Source: JBOGOC01 sp050747525 (lineage in GTDB: Bacteria; Acidobacteriota; Polarisedimenticolia; JACPZX01; DASXTC01). Taken from it: DNA of 49,094 bases. The position numbers were made by a program, and so were the translations under genes. The stretch is from positions 1 to 49,094 of the forward strand of contig JBOGOC010000023.1 of the NCBI GenBank assembly GCA_050747525.1, written 5' to 3'. The notes beneath the pieces are model-generated. The model was not told where the DNA came from, ran no database searches, and was given only the letters and a program-made list of their open reading frames with translations. Positions within the stretch are counted from its first letter, which is position 1. Each line of letters begins with the position of its first letter. Shown here piece by piece: positions 1-7,298 of the stretch.

Positions 1-170
1 ACTGCTTCGCCCAACGCTAGGCGGAGTCGGTCGAAGTCGACCTTGCCACCCTCGGTGCGTGTCTCGGGGAAAAGGCGCAGCAGTTCTTGTCGCTTCCCCT
101 CGGCAGTGTCGTGCGAGCGGAGGTCAACCTTGTCAGGGCTATAGGTGGATATGGCTTCATCCGTGCTCAT
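1..170 (-). CDS. Type III-like site-specific DNA methyltransferase (Mod), N-terminal 56 residues only
   Basis: Seen: an ATG at 170 reading down opens a frame that runs off the window edge without a stop. The 56 visible residues include the segments DLRSHD, KRQELLRLFPE and EGGKVDFDRLRLALGE. Known: this is the typical head of type III-like adenine methyltransferases, where it precedes the target-recognition and SAM/DPPY domains, none of which lie inside the window. Context: the start overlaps the stop of the SNF2 helicase gene as ATGA (167-170), so the two are translationally coupled and last in the trlF-SNF2-mod operon. Inferred role: modifies host DNA, or acts as the recognition subunit of a restriction-like system. 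The catalytic motifs cannot be checked here. Confidence 0.72.
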   Translation of the reverse strand, partial: MSTDEAISTYSPDKVDLRSHDTAEGKRQELLRLFPETRTEGGKVDFDRLRLALGEA

Positions 171-3088
171 GTCAGGCGCCACCGCAAAGTGAAGATTTCC
201 TCGTGTTCAAGCTTCTGCTCTAGGTTCTTGCTGATTACATCCAAACAGTCATCCTTCTGACGATCGATGTCGCGGCTTGCCTGGTCGAAGGTATGCCACG
301 CTTCATCGCGCCTCCCCTCGAGCACCCGAGCTTCGCGCTGCCGCTCCAACTTCTCCGGCAAGTTCGGGGCGAGCCGCGCCGCTTTCTTCGATTCCTTGAG
401 GGCATCATCCAGTTCGCTGAGGGTGGCCCTGAGGGATTCGCGGCGATCTTCAGCCCAGCGGTCGAGCTTTTCCATCTCCAGGTCGAACCACTGGCCATTG
501 CGCGTGGCGAGAGCATCGAGAAGTTCGCGCTGTCGTCGCAAGTGCGCTGCTGTAAGACTGTGTGCAATGGTGTCACGCGCGCCCCATGACCGTTCCACGA
601 TGCCTGGAAGGTCAAACATCCGACGGCACTGGGTGTCGTCTAGCGGATCGCCGGAGTCGGTCGCGCCCACGAAGAAGAGGTGGTCCTCCGTCTCCATCGC
701 GTTCACCGTTAGACGGATGCAAGTGAGCCAGCCACAGGCGCCGACGAGCGATTCGAGGATGGCGATTCTCTTCCCGCTATCGCGATAGCAGAAGCACACT
801 TCTACGGGAGGTGTAGTGAGGCCACGCCCGAGGGCGAGCACGCGTTGCGCGAGCGGGTGGCCCACGCGAAAAGTGTTAGCGTCGTCCGCGCGCTTGCCCA
901 TGCGGTACGGACCGGGATGAATGGCCTCTCCGGCGAAAGGGTTGGTGTGGAGTAGAAAACTGAAATCTGCGTCCTCGAACCGTGCGTACTCGCGAAGTAG
1001 GTAGCGTGTGAGTCGCCATAGGCGGGCGTTGAACTGGTCAAGCACGTACTGGCTCTGGATGCGTACCTTCTCGACAACCTCCTGATCGAAGTTGTCGAGG
1101 AGCTTTTCACGGGCGTCGCGCTGACCCTCGACGATCTGCGTCTGGAGCTCTTGCTGGAGGTGACCGAACTCGAATTGGATCTGCTCCAGCGTTCGGCACC
1201 TTTGGTAGATAGCCGCTATGCGCTTCTCGAAGTCAACGCCGGATTCGACCGCGCCGAGAATCTCATCACTGGCGCCAAAGACGCCGCTGAAGAGGCGGAA
1301 CTTCTCGTCGAGTAGCTCATACACTCGCTGGTCGACGGCGTTAGCCTTGTTAAGGAAGTTTACGACGACGACGTCGAACTTCTGGCCATAGCGGTGGCAT
1401 CGGCCGATGCGCTGCTCTATGCGTTGGGGATTCCACGGCAGGTCGTAATTCACTACCAGATTGCAGAACTGAAGGTTAATGCCCTCGGCTGCGGCCTCCG
1501 TGGCAATCAGGATTGCGGCCTCGTCGCGGAAATGCTCGACTAGTGCCGCCCGCATATCGGCGCTGGGTGAGGCACTGATCCGGTCGGTTCCCTCGTATCG
1601 GTCTAGCCATTTCTGGTATATCGCTCTCGATGTCGGGTCGTTGTTGGTGCCGTTGAACAGCATCACGCGGCCGGCGAACTCGGTCTGCTCGAGGAGTCTA
1701 AAGAGGTATTCCTGCGTGCGGCGTGATTCCGTGAAAATAACCGCCTTTTGCTGGAGGGCGGGGCTACCCTGTGCGGCCTGCGCCTCGGCTGCAGCGGCGA
1801 AGCCACGACGCAGCGCGGTGAGAAGAACTTCACCCTTCGAATTCTTGAGGATCGACTTGGCGAGCGCATGAAACTCCCGCAGTTCGGCCATCTCGCGTTT
1901 GAGGTCAGCGAGCTGCTCAGAGGTGAGGCGAACCTTTTGTAGTAGCGTAGCATCCTCGTCGTCTTCGTCCCACTCGTCAGCCAGCTCGTCGAGGTGCTCG
2001 CAGTCTTCAAGCAGATTGCCAGGAGGTGCTTCTAGCGTCTCTGCCCCCGCGGCCGCCGCTTGAAGTCGCTGGACCATTCCATCCAAGGTGCCAGAAATTG
2101 CGTAGGTGGAGGAAGCCAGGAGCTTTCGGAGGATTAGAGTCACAAGCTGGCGCTGACTCGCCGGCAGGGCATAGAGCGTGTCCCTCTGAAGGTACCCGGA
2201 GACAAGATCGTAGAGCTGCTGCTCCTCAGATGTCGGCACGAACTCTTGCACGAGTGCGTGGCGGTTTGTGTATTTCACATACTCGAGGACTTGGCGGCGG
2301 AGAGTACGCTTGCAGATCGACGCAAGGCGTTCCTTCAGCTCGGCGAAGTCGGTGTCGTTGCCGAGACGCGCGAATCGGCAGCGGTAGCTCTGCAAATCGC
2401 CGAAGGCGAAGTCGTCGATGATGCTGACTAGCCCGTAAAGCTCCAGAAGCGAGTTTTGGAGAGGGGTCGCGGTAAGCAACACCTTCGGGAAGGGAGCCAC
2501 AGCCTGCTTGATCGCCAGGGCGATCTTGCTCGAGTTCTTGTAGACGTTGCGCAGGCGGTGAGCCTCGTCGATGACGACGAGATCCCAAGCGGTCTGACGA
2601 AGATATGGTTCCTTGGTTCGTGCGAACTGAAAGGAGCAGAGGACGATTGCGTCTTGTTGGAATGGATTCAGGTTGCCCGCGCGAACGGCGTTGTTGAAGC
2701 TGCGAGCTTCGAGAATCGCCGAGGGCAGATAAAACTTGTCCTCAAGCTCCTGGCTCCACTGCTTGCGCAGGCTGGCGGGAAGGATGACGAGGAGCCGCCG
2801 CTTTCGTTCGGCCCACTTCTGCGCAAGTAGAAGGCCGGCCTCGATTGTCTTGCCCAGGCCGACCTCATCCGCGAGGATCGCGCCCCTAGAGAAAGGACTA
2901 CGGAACGCAAAGAGCGCAGCCTCGACCTGATGGGGGTTTAGATCGACCTGCGCATCGGCGAGTACCGAGGCGAGCTTCTCGAGACTGTCCGAAGCGCACC
3001 GCCTTGTGAGCTCGTGCGCGAGGTACTTGGCGTGGTAGTCGGTTATCACCACCTGATCGGACTGGGATGATGATTCTGTTTGGCCCAT
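167..3088 (-). CDS. SNF2-family helicase, DrmD-like, of a defence operon
   Basis: This 973-residue superfamily 2 ATPase is expected to translocate on DNA. Seen: Walker A GLGKT with Lys80, DEAH box at 174-177, LLTATPLQN motif III near 210, and the C-terminal helicase lobe ending in QRIGRCHR (about 560-566). A charged 400-residue C-terminal part follows, in which I recognise no nuclease domain. Known: single-chain SNF2 helicases of this size accompany methyltransferases in DISARM (DrmD) and other restriction-like systems. Start: ATG 3088 puts the usual VITDYHAKYLAHEL head near the N-terminus. An in-frame GTG at 3256 has an AGAGG 7 nt upstream, only 41 bp after trlF, and remains possible (56 extra residues of low similarity to the family pattern). 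The stop overlaps the mod start. Confidence 0.88.
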   Translation of the reverse strand: MGQTESSSQSDQVVITDYHAKYLAHELTRRCASDSLEKLASVLADAQVDLNPHQVEAALFAFRSPFSRGAILADEVGLGKTIEAGLLLAQKWAERKRRLLVILPASLRKQWSQELEDKFYLPSAILEARSFNNAVRAGNLNPFQQDAIVLCSFQFARTKEPYLRQTAWDLVVIDEAHRLRNVYKNSSKIALAIKQAVAPFPKVLLTATPLQNSLLELYGLVSIIDDFAFGDLQSYRCRFARLGNDTDFAELKERLASICKRTLRRQVLEYVKYTNRHALVQEFVPTSEEQQLYDLVSGYLQRDTLYALPASQRQLVTLILRKLLASSTYAISGTLDGMVQRLQAAAAGAETLEAPPGNLLEDCEHLDELADEWDEDDEDATLLQKVRLTSEQLADLKREMAELREFHALAKSILKNSKGEVLLTALRRGFAAAAEAQAAQGSPALQQKAVIFTESRRTQEYLFRLLEQTEFAGRVMLFNGTNNDPTSRAIYQKWLDRYEGTDRISASPSADMRAALVEHFRDEAAILIATEAAAEGINLQFCNLVVNYDLPWNPQRIEQRIGRCHRYGQKFDVVVVNFLNKANAVDQRVYELLDEKFRLFSGVFGASDEILGAVESGVDFEKRIAAIYQRCRTLEQIQFEFGHLQQELQTQIVEGQRDAREKLLDNFDQEVVEKVRIQSQYVLDQFNARLWRLTRYLLREYARFEDADFSFLLHTNPFAGEAIHPGPYRMGKRADDANTFRVGHPLAQRVLALGRGLTTPPVEVCFCYRDSGKRIAILESLVGACGWLTCIRLTVNAMETEDHLFFVGATDSGDPLDDTQCRRMFDLPGIVERSWGARDTIAHSLTAAHLRRQRELLDALATRNGQWFDLEMEKLDRWAEDRRESLRATLSELDDALKESKKAARLAPNLPEKLERQREARVLEGRRDEAWHTFDQASRDIDRQKDDCLDVISKNLEQKLEHEEIFTLRWRLT

Positions 3089-3297
3089 GGCTTTTTCCCG
3101 GCAGCGCGCTGCTTTGACGGATGCTCGTGTTGGCCGGAGAAGCGCTTCGAAATCTGACACGGCGAAAGAGCCGGTACCAGTCAACTGGCTTCCGGTTTGT
3201 CGCGATCTTGCCTCACGGCTCCTGTCCGAAGCGTGTTCGTAGACATCCCCAGACACTGCGCGGCCTCTCTGGTGCTGTCATGACGAGCTACTCTCGA

Positions 3298-6200
3298 TTA
3301 TCGAGCGTCCTGCCGAATGTACTTCAGATCGCGATTCATAAAAGCAGGCATCGTTCCCTCCAGGTATCTAACGACGTATTGATTCGCGGACGGGTTCTCC
3401 AAGGCACCGCTCTGGTATGCGACTCGGCAACCAGCAGCCTTATCTATGCTGGCGGCGATAATCTGGTCGGCATCGCACACGACGGCAAGGTTTGGGTTAT
3501 GCGTCACGATAATGATCTGTCGGCGTCCCTTCGCTAGGCGAACCGATGGAACCAACACGCCGTGAACCGTCTCGTTGTCGAGGTTCTCTTCTGGTTGGTC
3601 CAGCAACAGTGGACTCTCTCCTTTCTCCACAAGGAGATAGAACAGGAGTAGAAGAAGCCCTCGCTCGCCAGGAGAGAGCTCAAACAGCTCTTTGCCTTCC
3701 ATCTTGAGAGCGTACCGTGGCTTCAAGTAGGACAGGGAGAACAAATAGTCATAGAACCCAGCGACAGAGCGATTGGCCTTCAACTGTGCCTTCGTTGACA
3801 TCTGTTTCGAAGGTCCGTGGCGGTCGTCGTTGTGAAGCGCCTGCATGAACTCTGTCAGAAATGCTTCAACTCCCTCCTTGCTGTCAAAGCCATGGCGCTG
3901 CACCAGCGCTCTGAGACGTCCCGTTCCTTCATCGCTCCCCTGAAATGAACCGGTGCGGCCCTGATGAATCCAGTCGACCACACCGTCGACAAGACCCTGC
4001 TCGCCAATCTGAACATCGAAGGACAGATGAATGCTCTCTGCGAGTGTTCTATGACCTTGGATGAAGTCCTGCACGGGCCGATGCAACCGTCGGTAGTGTT
4101 CTTTGAGCTCCGTGATCCTCTCGTAAATGCTAAGGCAGAGTAAGAGCCTATTTGAGCCTGCCACTGCAATGTGCTGGGGGAGTCCAGCGATTCGAGTCAG
4201 TTCGGCGCGAAGGGTGAGAATCGAGTCGGGGTCCTCAGCATCCCGCTCGATTCGTGTTGCTTTATCTTCCCATTGCTTCAATGCAGTGAGGTACTCCTGA
4301 TAGCGACGTGTCGGGGCATCCAATTGATTCTGCAGCTCGGTGAGACGGTGTTTTGCGAGGACTAACTTCGAATGGGCGCTCTTGGGATCATCTGCTGCGA
4401 TCTGAGCTTTGGCGACTCCTTCTTCCATGGCCAATTCATGGCGCATCTTCTTGAGAACATCCGTATTCGTCTCTAATTTGACTAGGTCCTCAAACAGAAA
4501 TCCGAGTTCATCGAGATCAGCGGCTGATTCACGAGCCAAGTCGGCATAGCCTGAGACGAAGTTGGCTATGCGCTGAGCCATCTTGTCGATGGTAGCCAAA
4601 CGAGTTAGTAGTTCCTTCCTCCTCTGGCGGGCTGACTCAACTGTCTGTTCAAACTGTTTGATGAGGACACGCTGAGATTCGATGCTAGACTGTATTGCCT
4701 CAATCTGCTTCTGAGTCGCGGGGTCAGCGTCCGGCTTGGGCATTACTTGAGGTTTGGCAGCCTTGTGTGTCTCGAGTTCCTTCAATCGACCTGTGAGGCG
4801 CTTCTCGATCTCGCGTTTATGGTCAGGGGAGGCGTCGTCCTCGAGGGCCGACAGTTCGCGGTTCACCTTCGACAATTCACCCGTTAGGCTATTGATTCGA
4901 TCAAAGGTTTCCTCACCAAGGTAGTCGAGGAGTGCACCTAGGCTTGCCTTGTCTAGTCGCTCGGCGGGAGGTATGTGAGAGAAAATGACCGCTCGGAGCT
5001 CCTCGTCGAATGCCCCGCCGCCCTCGATGATCAACTCGTTACACAAGGTCTCAAGATAGCTCTGTGGTATGTACTTGACGCGTTCAAGGTTCTCAGTATC
5101 TGGAGAGTGGCTGAGATCATACGCAGTCGTATCCCCGCTACACCACTTCAAAACCGCCGCGAAGTGCTCCGCTTTGTTGTGTCGCGCACGACGGAATTTG
5201 CTCGAATTCAGGAAAGAGTAATTGGGCTCCTGAAGACTGTTCCCACCGAGAGCTATGATGTCAGCAAGTGCGCTCTTGCCACTACCTTTGTTGCCTATGA
5301 TTGCCACAAGGCCGGGGTTGAGGGGAACGGCACAGTCAAACCAAGTCTCATCCAGGGTTGAGTCAGGACGTTTAGTTATCTGGATGGCATCAAGGTACTT
5401 ATGTGGGTTGCTACGCACGTCTGCAAGCTTGGGTGGGATAGTTCCGATGAAGACACGGTCGGTGAACTCAAAGAGCGCGTGCTGCAATCCGCGGAATGTT
5501 GGATCCGCTTTGATCCAAGTATCACACCTTCCAAGTGAGTTGGTAATACTGGGATTGTGCCAAGTGTGGGCATCACTGCAATCGAGAAGCTTGTCGTTGA
5601 CACCTTGTCTGCGAAGAGCCTCCACGGCGTGGTGATAGGCGTCAGGAGTGGCTGCTGAGGTGAAAAGCAAATCGGCATTATTGATGAGTGTTTTCTTCTC
5701 AGCTATGGACTGGTCATTCCACTTTAGGGAGGCCCATTCTGTCTTGCCGATGGCGGTAACATAGCGGCCTGTGAAGTAGGGACTGTCGAGAGCGGCACGA
5801 ATGTTCTCGACGCTGAGATTGAGGTTGTGAAAGCCTTCAATGAGCGGCGTATCATACTCGCGCTTACGTTCTGGGGGGGCAGTGGCTATGATCTTGTGAC
5901 CCAAGTCCTCTAGGCTCTTGCGAGTAATGACGCCAGCCCATTGGGCTTGCTCGATTCCTGGTGCCAAGGTGTACTTGGCATGAAGTTGGTTCAGAAACTG
6001 CTGTTCAATCTGATCTGTCGTGAGGGTGTTCGAGAATATGACGTGATAGTTGATGCGTCGTAGGTGACCTTCTGTGCCGGCGAACTTGGCTATCCGAAAC
6101 TCCACAACTGGCAGAAAAGTAGCAATATTCGCTAGGCGACCTTGACTCTTGTATTCGATGATTCTTCTATAGCCATCCAAAAACAGATAGTCGTTAATAC

Positions 6201-6363
6201 CGATAACGCGGAAGTCTTCAGGGAGAGCCTCGAGGGCAGCCACGAATCGGTCCCATGTGTGCTCAGTGTCGCCTCCGTATTGCTGAGAGAGAGAGGACGG
6301 AGTATGGACGTGCAGGTCCCAGCGACCCCAAAGTGAACCTCGCGGATGGTTGGGAGGTGCCAT
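3298..6363 (-). CDS. TrlF-like PHP-domain / SMC-type ABC ATPase, putative defence protein
   Basis: A 1021-residue protein joining a PHP (polymerase and histidinol phosphatase) domain to an SMC-like ATPase. Seen: RWDLHVHTP near the start gives the metal-binding His18-x-His20 pair, and a later DCSDAHTW contributes further PHP ligands. Walker A GNKGSGKS spans 357-364, followed by about 300 residues of heptad-rich coiled coil. Then come the ABC signature LSPGERG (896-902), Walker B LLLDQPEEN (Asp922, Glu925/926) and the H-loop VTHNP. All ATPase and PHP elements look intact. Known: TrlF-type proteins occur in defence neighbourhoods, and a PHP-ATPase (Ppl) has been reported as antiviral. Start: ATG 6363 matches the short family lead; ATG 6369 is equally in frame. 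Codon use is more AT-rich than in the flanking housekeeping genes, suggesting transfer. Confidence 0.88.
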   Translation of the reverse strand: MAPPNHPRGSLWGRWDLHVHTPSSLSQQYGGDTEHTWDRFVAALEALPEDFRVIGINDYLFLDGYRRIIEYKSQGRLANIATFLPVVEFRIAKFAGTEGHLRRINYHVIFSNTLTTDQIEQQFLNQLHAKYTLAPGIEQAQWAGVITRKSLEDLGHKIIATAPPERKREYDTPLIEGFHNLNLSVENIRAALDSPYFTGRYVTAIGKTEWASLKWNDQSIAEKKTLINNADLLFTSAATPDAYHHAVEALRRQGVNDKLLDCSDAHTWHNPSITNSLGRCDTWIKADPTFRGLQHALFEFTDRVFIGTIPPKLADVRSNPHKYLDAIQITKRPDSTLDETWFDCAVPLNPGLVAIIGNKGSGKSALADIIALGGNSLQEPNYSFLNSSKFRRARHNKAEHFAAVLKWCSGDTTAYDLSHSPDTENLERVKYIPQSYLETLCNELIIEGGGAFDEELRAVIFSHIPPAERLDKASLGALLDYLGEETFDRINSLTGELSKVNRELSALEDDASPDHKREIEKRLTGRLKELETHKAAKPQVMPKPDADPATQKQIEAIQSSIESQRVLIKQFEQTVESARQRRKELLTRLATIDKMAQRIANFVSGYADLARESAADLDELGFLFEDLVKLETNTDVLKKMRHELAMEEGVAKAQIAADDPKSAHSKLVLAKHRLTELQNQLDAPTRRYQEYLTALKQWEDKATRIERDAEDPDSILTLRAELTRIAGLPQHIAVAGSNRLLLCLSIYERITELKEHYRRLHRPVQDFIQGHRTLAESIHLSFDVQIGEQGLVDGVVDWIHQGRTGSFQGSDEGTGRLRALVQRHGFDSKEGVEAFLTEFMQALHNDDRHGPSKQMSTKAQLKANRSVAGFYDYLFSLSYLKPRYALKMEGKELFELSPGERGLLLLLFYLLVEKGESPLLLDQPEENLDNETVHGVLVPSVRLAKGRRQIIIVTHNPNLAVVCDADQIIAASIDKAAGCRVAYQSGALENPSANQYVVRYLEGTMPAFMNRDLKYIRQDAR

Positions 6364-6369
6364 CGTCAT

Positions 6370-6715
6370 GGACGGTGGTCCGCGGCGGTTACCGCATGAG
6401 GTTGGGGGAATAGCAGGGATGGAAAGTGGAAGAGAGTAATTGGTCGTCCTTTGGAAGCGGCCCTGCGACCAGCGTGGGCGCGCGTACGATGGGCCGCCCC
6501 GAGAACCCCGCGGCGATGAGATCCGGAGGCGGGCCGGTCGGAGTGGTCTCCGAGGCCCTCTGCGGCCCGAGCTGGGGCACGGGAGCGTTGCGAGCGCGGT
6601 CTGGGCGCGAGCAGCGAGCGGGCGGCGAGGGCCGATGTGGAGCGAACAAGGCGTGGCCAGCGCCACGCCGGTGAGCGCGCCTCGGAGACCGCTCCGACCG
6701 GCCCGAGCATCTTGG
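6370..6715. other. Gene-free 346-bp interval between the defence operon and zapA
   Basis: I find no credible coding sequence. Short frames here exist on both strands only because the DNA is GC-rich, and none has a family pattern. The right half is filled by the inverted-repeat element at 6531-6704. The left part (6370-6530) must hold the trlF promoter, but I see no convincing -35/-10 pair. Confidence 0.6.
6531..6704. repeat. 174-bp intergenic element with 26-bp terminal inverted repeats (copy 1)
   Basis: Positions 6531-6556 and 6679-6704 are reverse complements at 25 of 26 bases. Inside the right end lies a perfect hairpin: arm 6650-6657 (GGCGTGGC), loop 6658-6661 (CAGC), arm 6662-6669 (GCCACGCC). 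The 46 bp at 6650-6695, read on the minus strand, match 48999-49044 at 43 of 46 positions. It starts 11 bp after the zapA stop, in the same orientation to zapA as copy 2 has to guaB. It could be an operon-end RNA structure or terminator, a REP-like repeat, or a small non-autonomous mobile element. No transposase or clear target-site duplication is visible. Confidence 0.8.
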
Positions 6716-7015
6716 CTACTTCCCGATGGCGGTGTCGAGGAGGCGTTCCCACTCGGCGGCGCGCACGGCGAGGTCCATGCGCTGGCGCTCGGCTTCGCGC
6801 TTCATCTGATGGTACTCGTCCGCGATGTTGAGCGCGGCCAGGATGGCCACCTTGAGGGAGTCCACGGTGGAGGTGGAGTCCGCGATGGCGTTCATCCTGG
6901 AGTCGACGAAGGCGGCCAGCTCGTGCACGTAGGCGGGATCCCCGTCCCCGCGCAGGCTGTAGGACTGACCGTAGATCTCCACCTGCGTGAGCTGTGCTTC
7001 CCTCTCGTTGGCCAC
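6716..7015 (-). CDS. zapA: Cell division protein ZapA
   Basis: This small cytoplasmic protein (99 aa) bundles FtsZ protofilaments at midcell. Seen: the N-terminal VEIYGQSYSLRG strand, then YVHELAAFVDSRM, an ILAALNIADEYH helix and a charged C-terminal coiled coil, all typical of ZapA; the length is normal. The start is a GTG at 7015, 13 bp after the preceding coiled-coil gene. It is the last gene of the thrS-to-zapA run, and the inverted-repeat element follows its stop after 11 bp. Pairing with a ZapB-like neighbour downstream of pheT supports a Z-ring role for both. Confidence 0.92.
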   Translation of the reverse strand: MANEREAQLTQVEIYGQSYSLRGDGDPAYVHELAAFVDSRMNAIADSTSTVDSLKVAILAALNIADEYHQMKREAERQRMDLAVRAAEWERLLDTAIGK

Positions 7016-7028
7016 GACCCCACCCCCC

Positions 7029-7277
7029 CTAGTTGGCGTCCAACCCCTCGATCATGGAGATCATCCGCTCGACCCGCTCGGCGATGACCACGCGCTCCTT
7101 GGTGAGCCGCTCGAGCCGCCCCGACAGCTCCGGATCCTCCTGCTTGAGCGACAGCCGGCGTATCTCTTCCTTGGCGCTCTTGAGCTGCGCCTCCAGGATG
7201 CCGCGCTCTTCCTTGAGGGAACGGATCATGTCCACGGCCTTGCGGATTTTCTCTTCGAGCAGCTCCATCTTCTCCAT
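7029..7277 (-). CDS. ZapB-like coiled-coil cell division protein
   Basis: An 82-residue protein that is almost entirely heptad coiled coil (ELLEEKIRKAVDMIRSLKEER, then LERLTKERVVIAERVERM). No enzymatic motif or membrane segment is present. Known: ZapB is a coiled-coil FtsZ-ring factor of similar size that binds ZapA, and such genes sit directly upstream of zapA in several phyla. Here the gap to zapA is 13 bp and to pheT 21 bp, all on one strand, so co-expression is very likely. A GGAG lies about 9 nt before the ATG at 7277. Coiled coils look alike, so orthology with ZapB itself is an inference from context. Confidence 0.75.
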   Translation of the reverse strand: MEKMELLEEKIRKAVDMIRSLKEERGILEAQLKSAKEEIRRLSLKQEDPELSGRLERLTKERVVIAERVERMISMIEGLDAN

Positions 7278-7298
7278 CGGTATCGCTCTCCTAAGGGG

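Noticed and set aside
3121..3537. A 138-residue plus-strand frame between the SNF2 and trlF genes
   Set aside because: More than half lies antisense to the conserved ATPase end of trlF, and the sequence has no family pattern or promoter.
6389..6674. Several short frames on both strands in the interval before zapA
   Set aside because: They overlap the inverted-repeat element, read in all frames and have no Shine-Dalgarno or family similarity.
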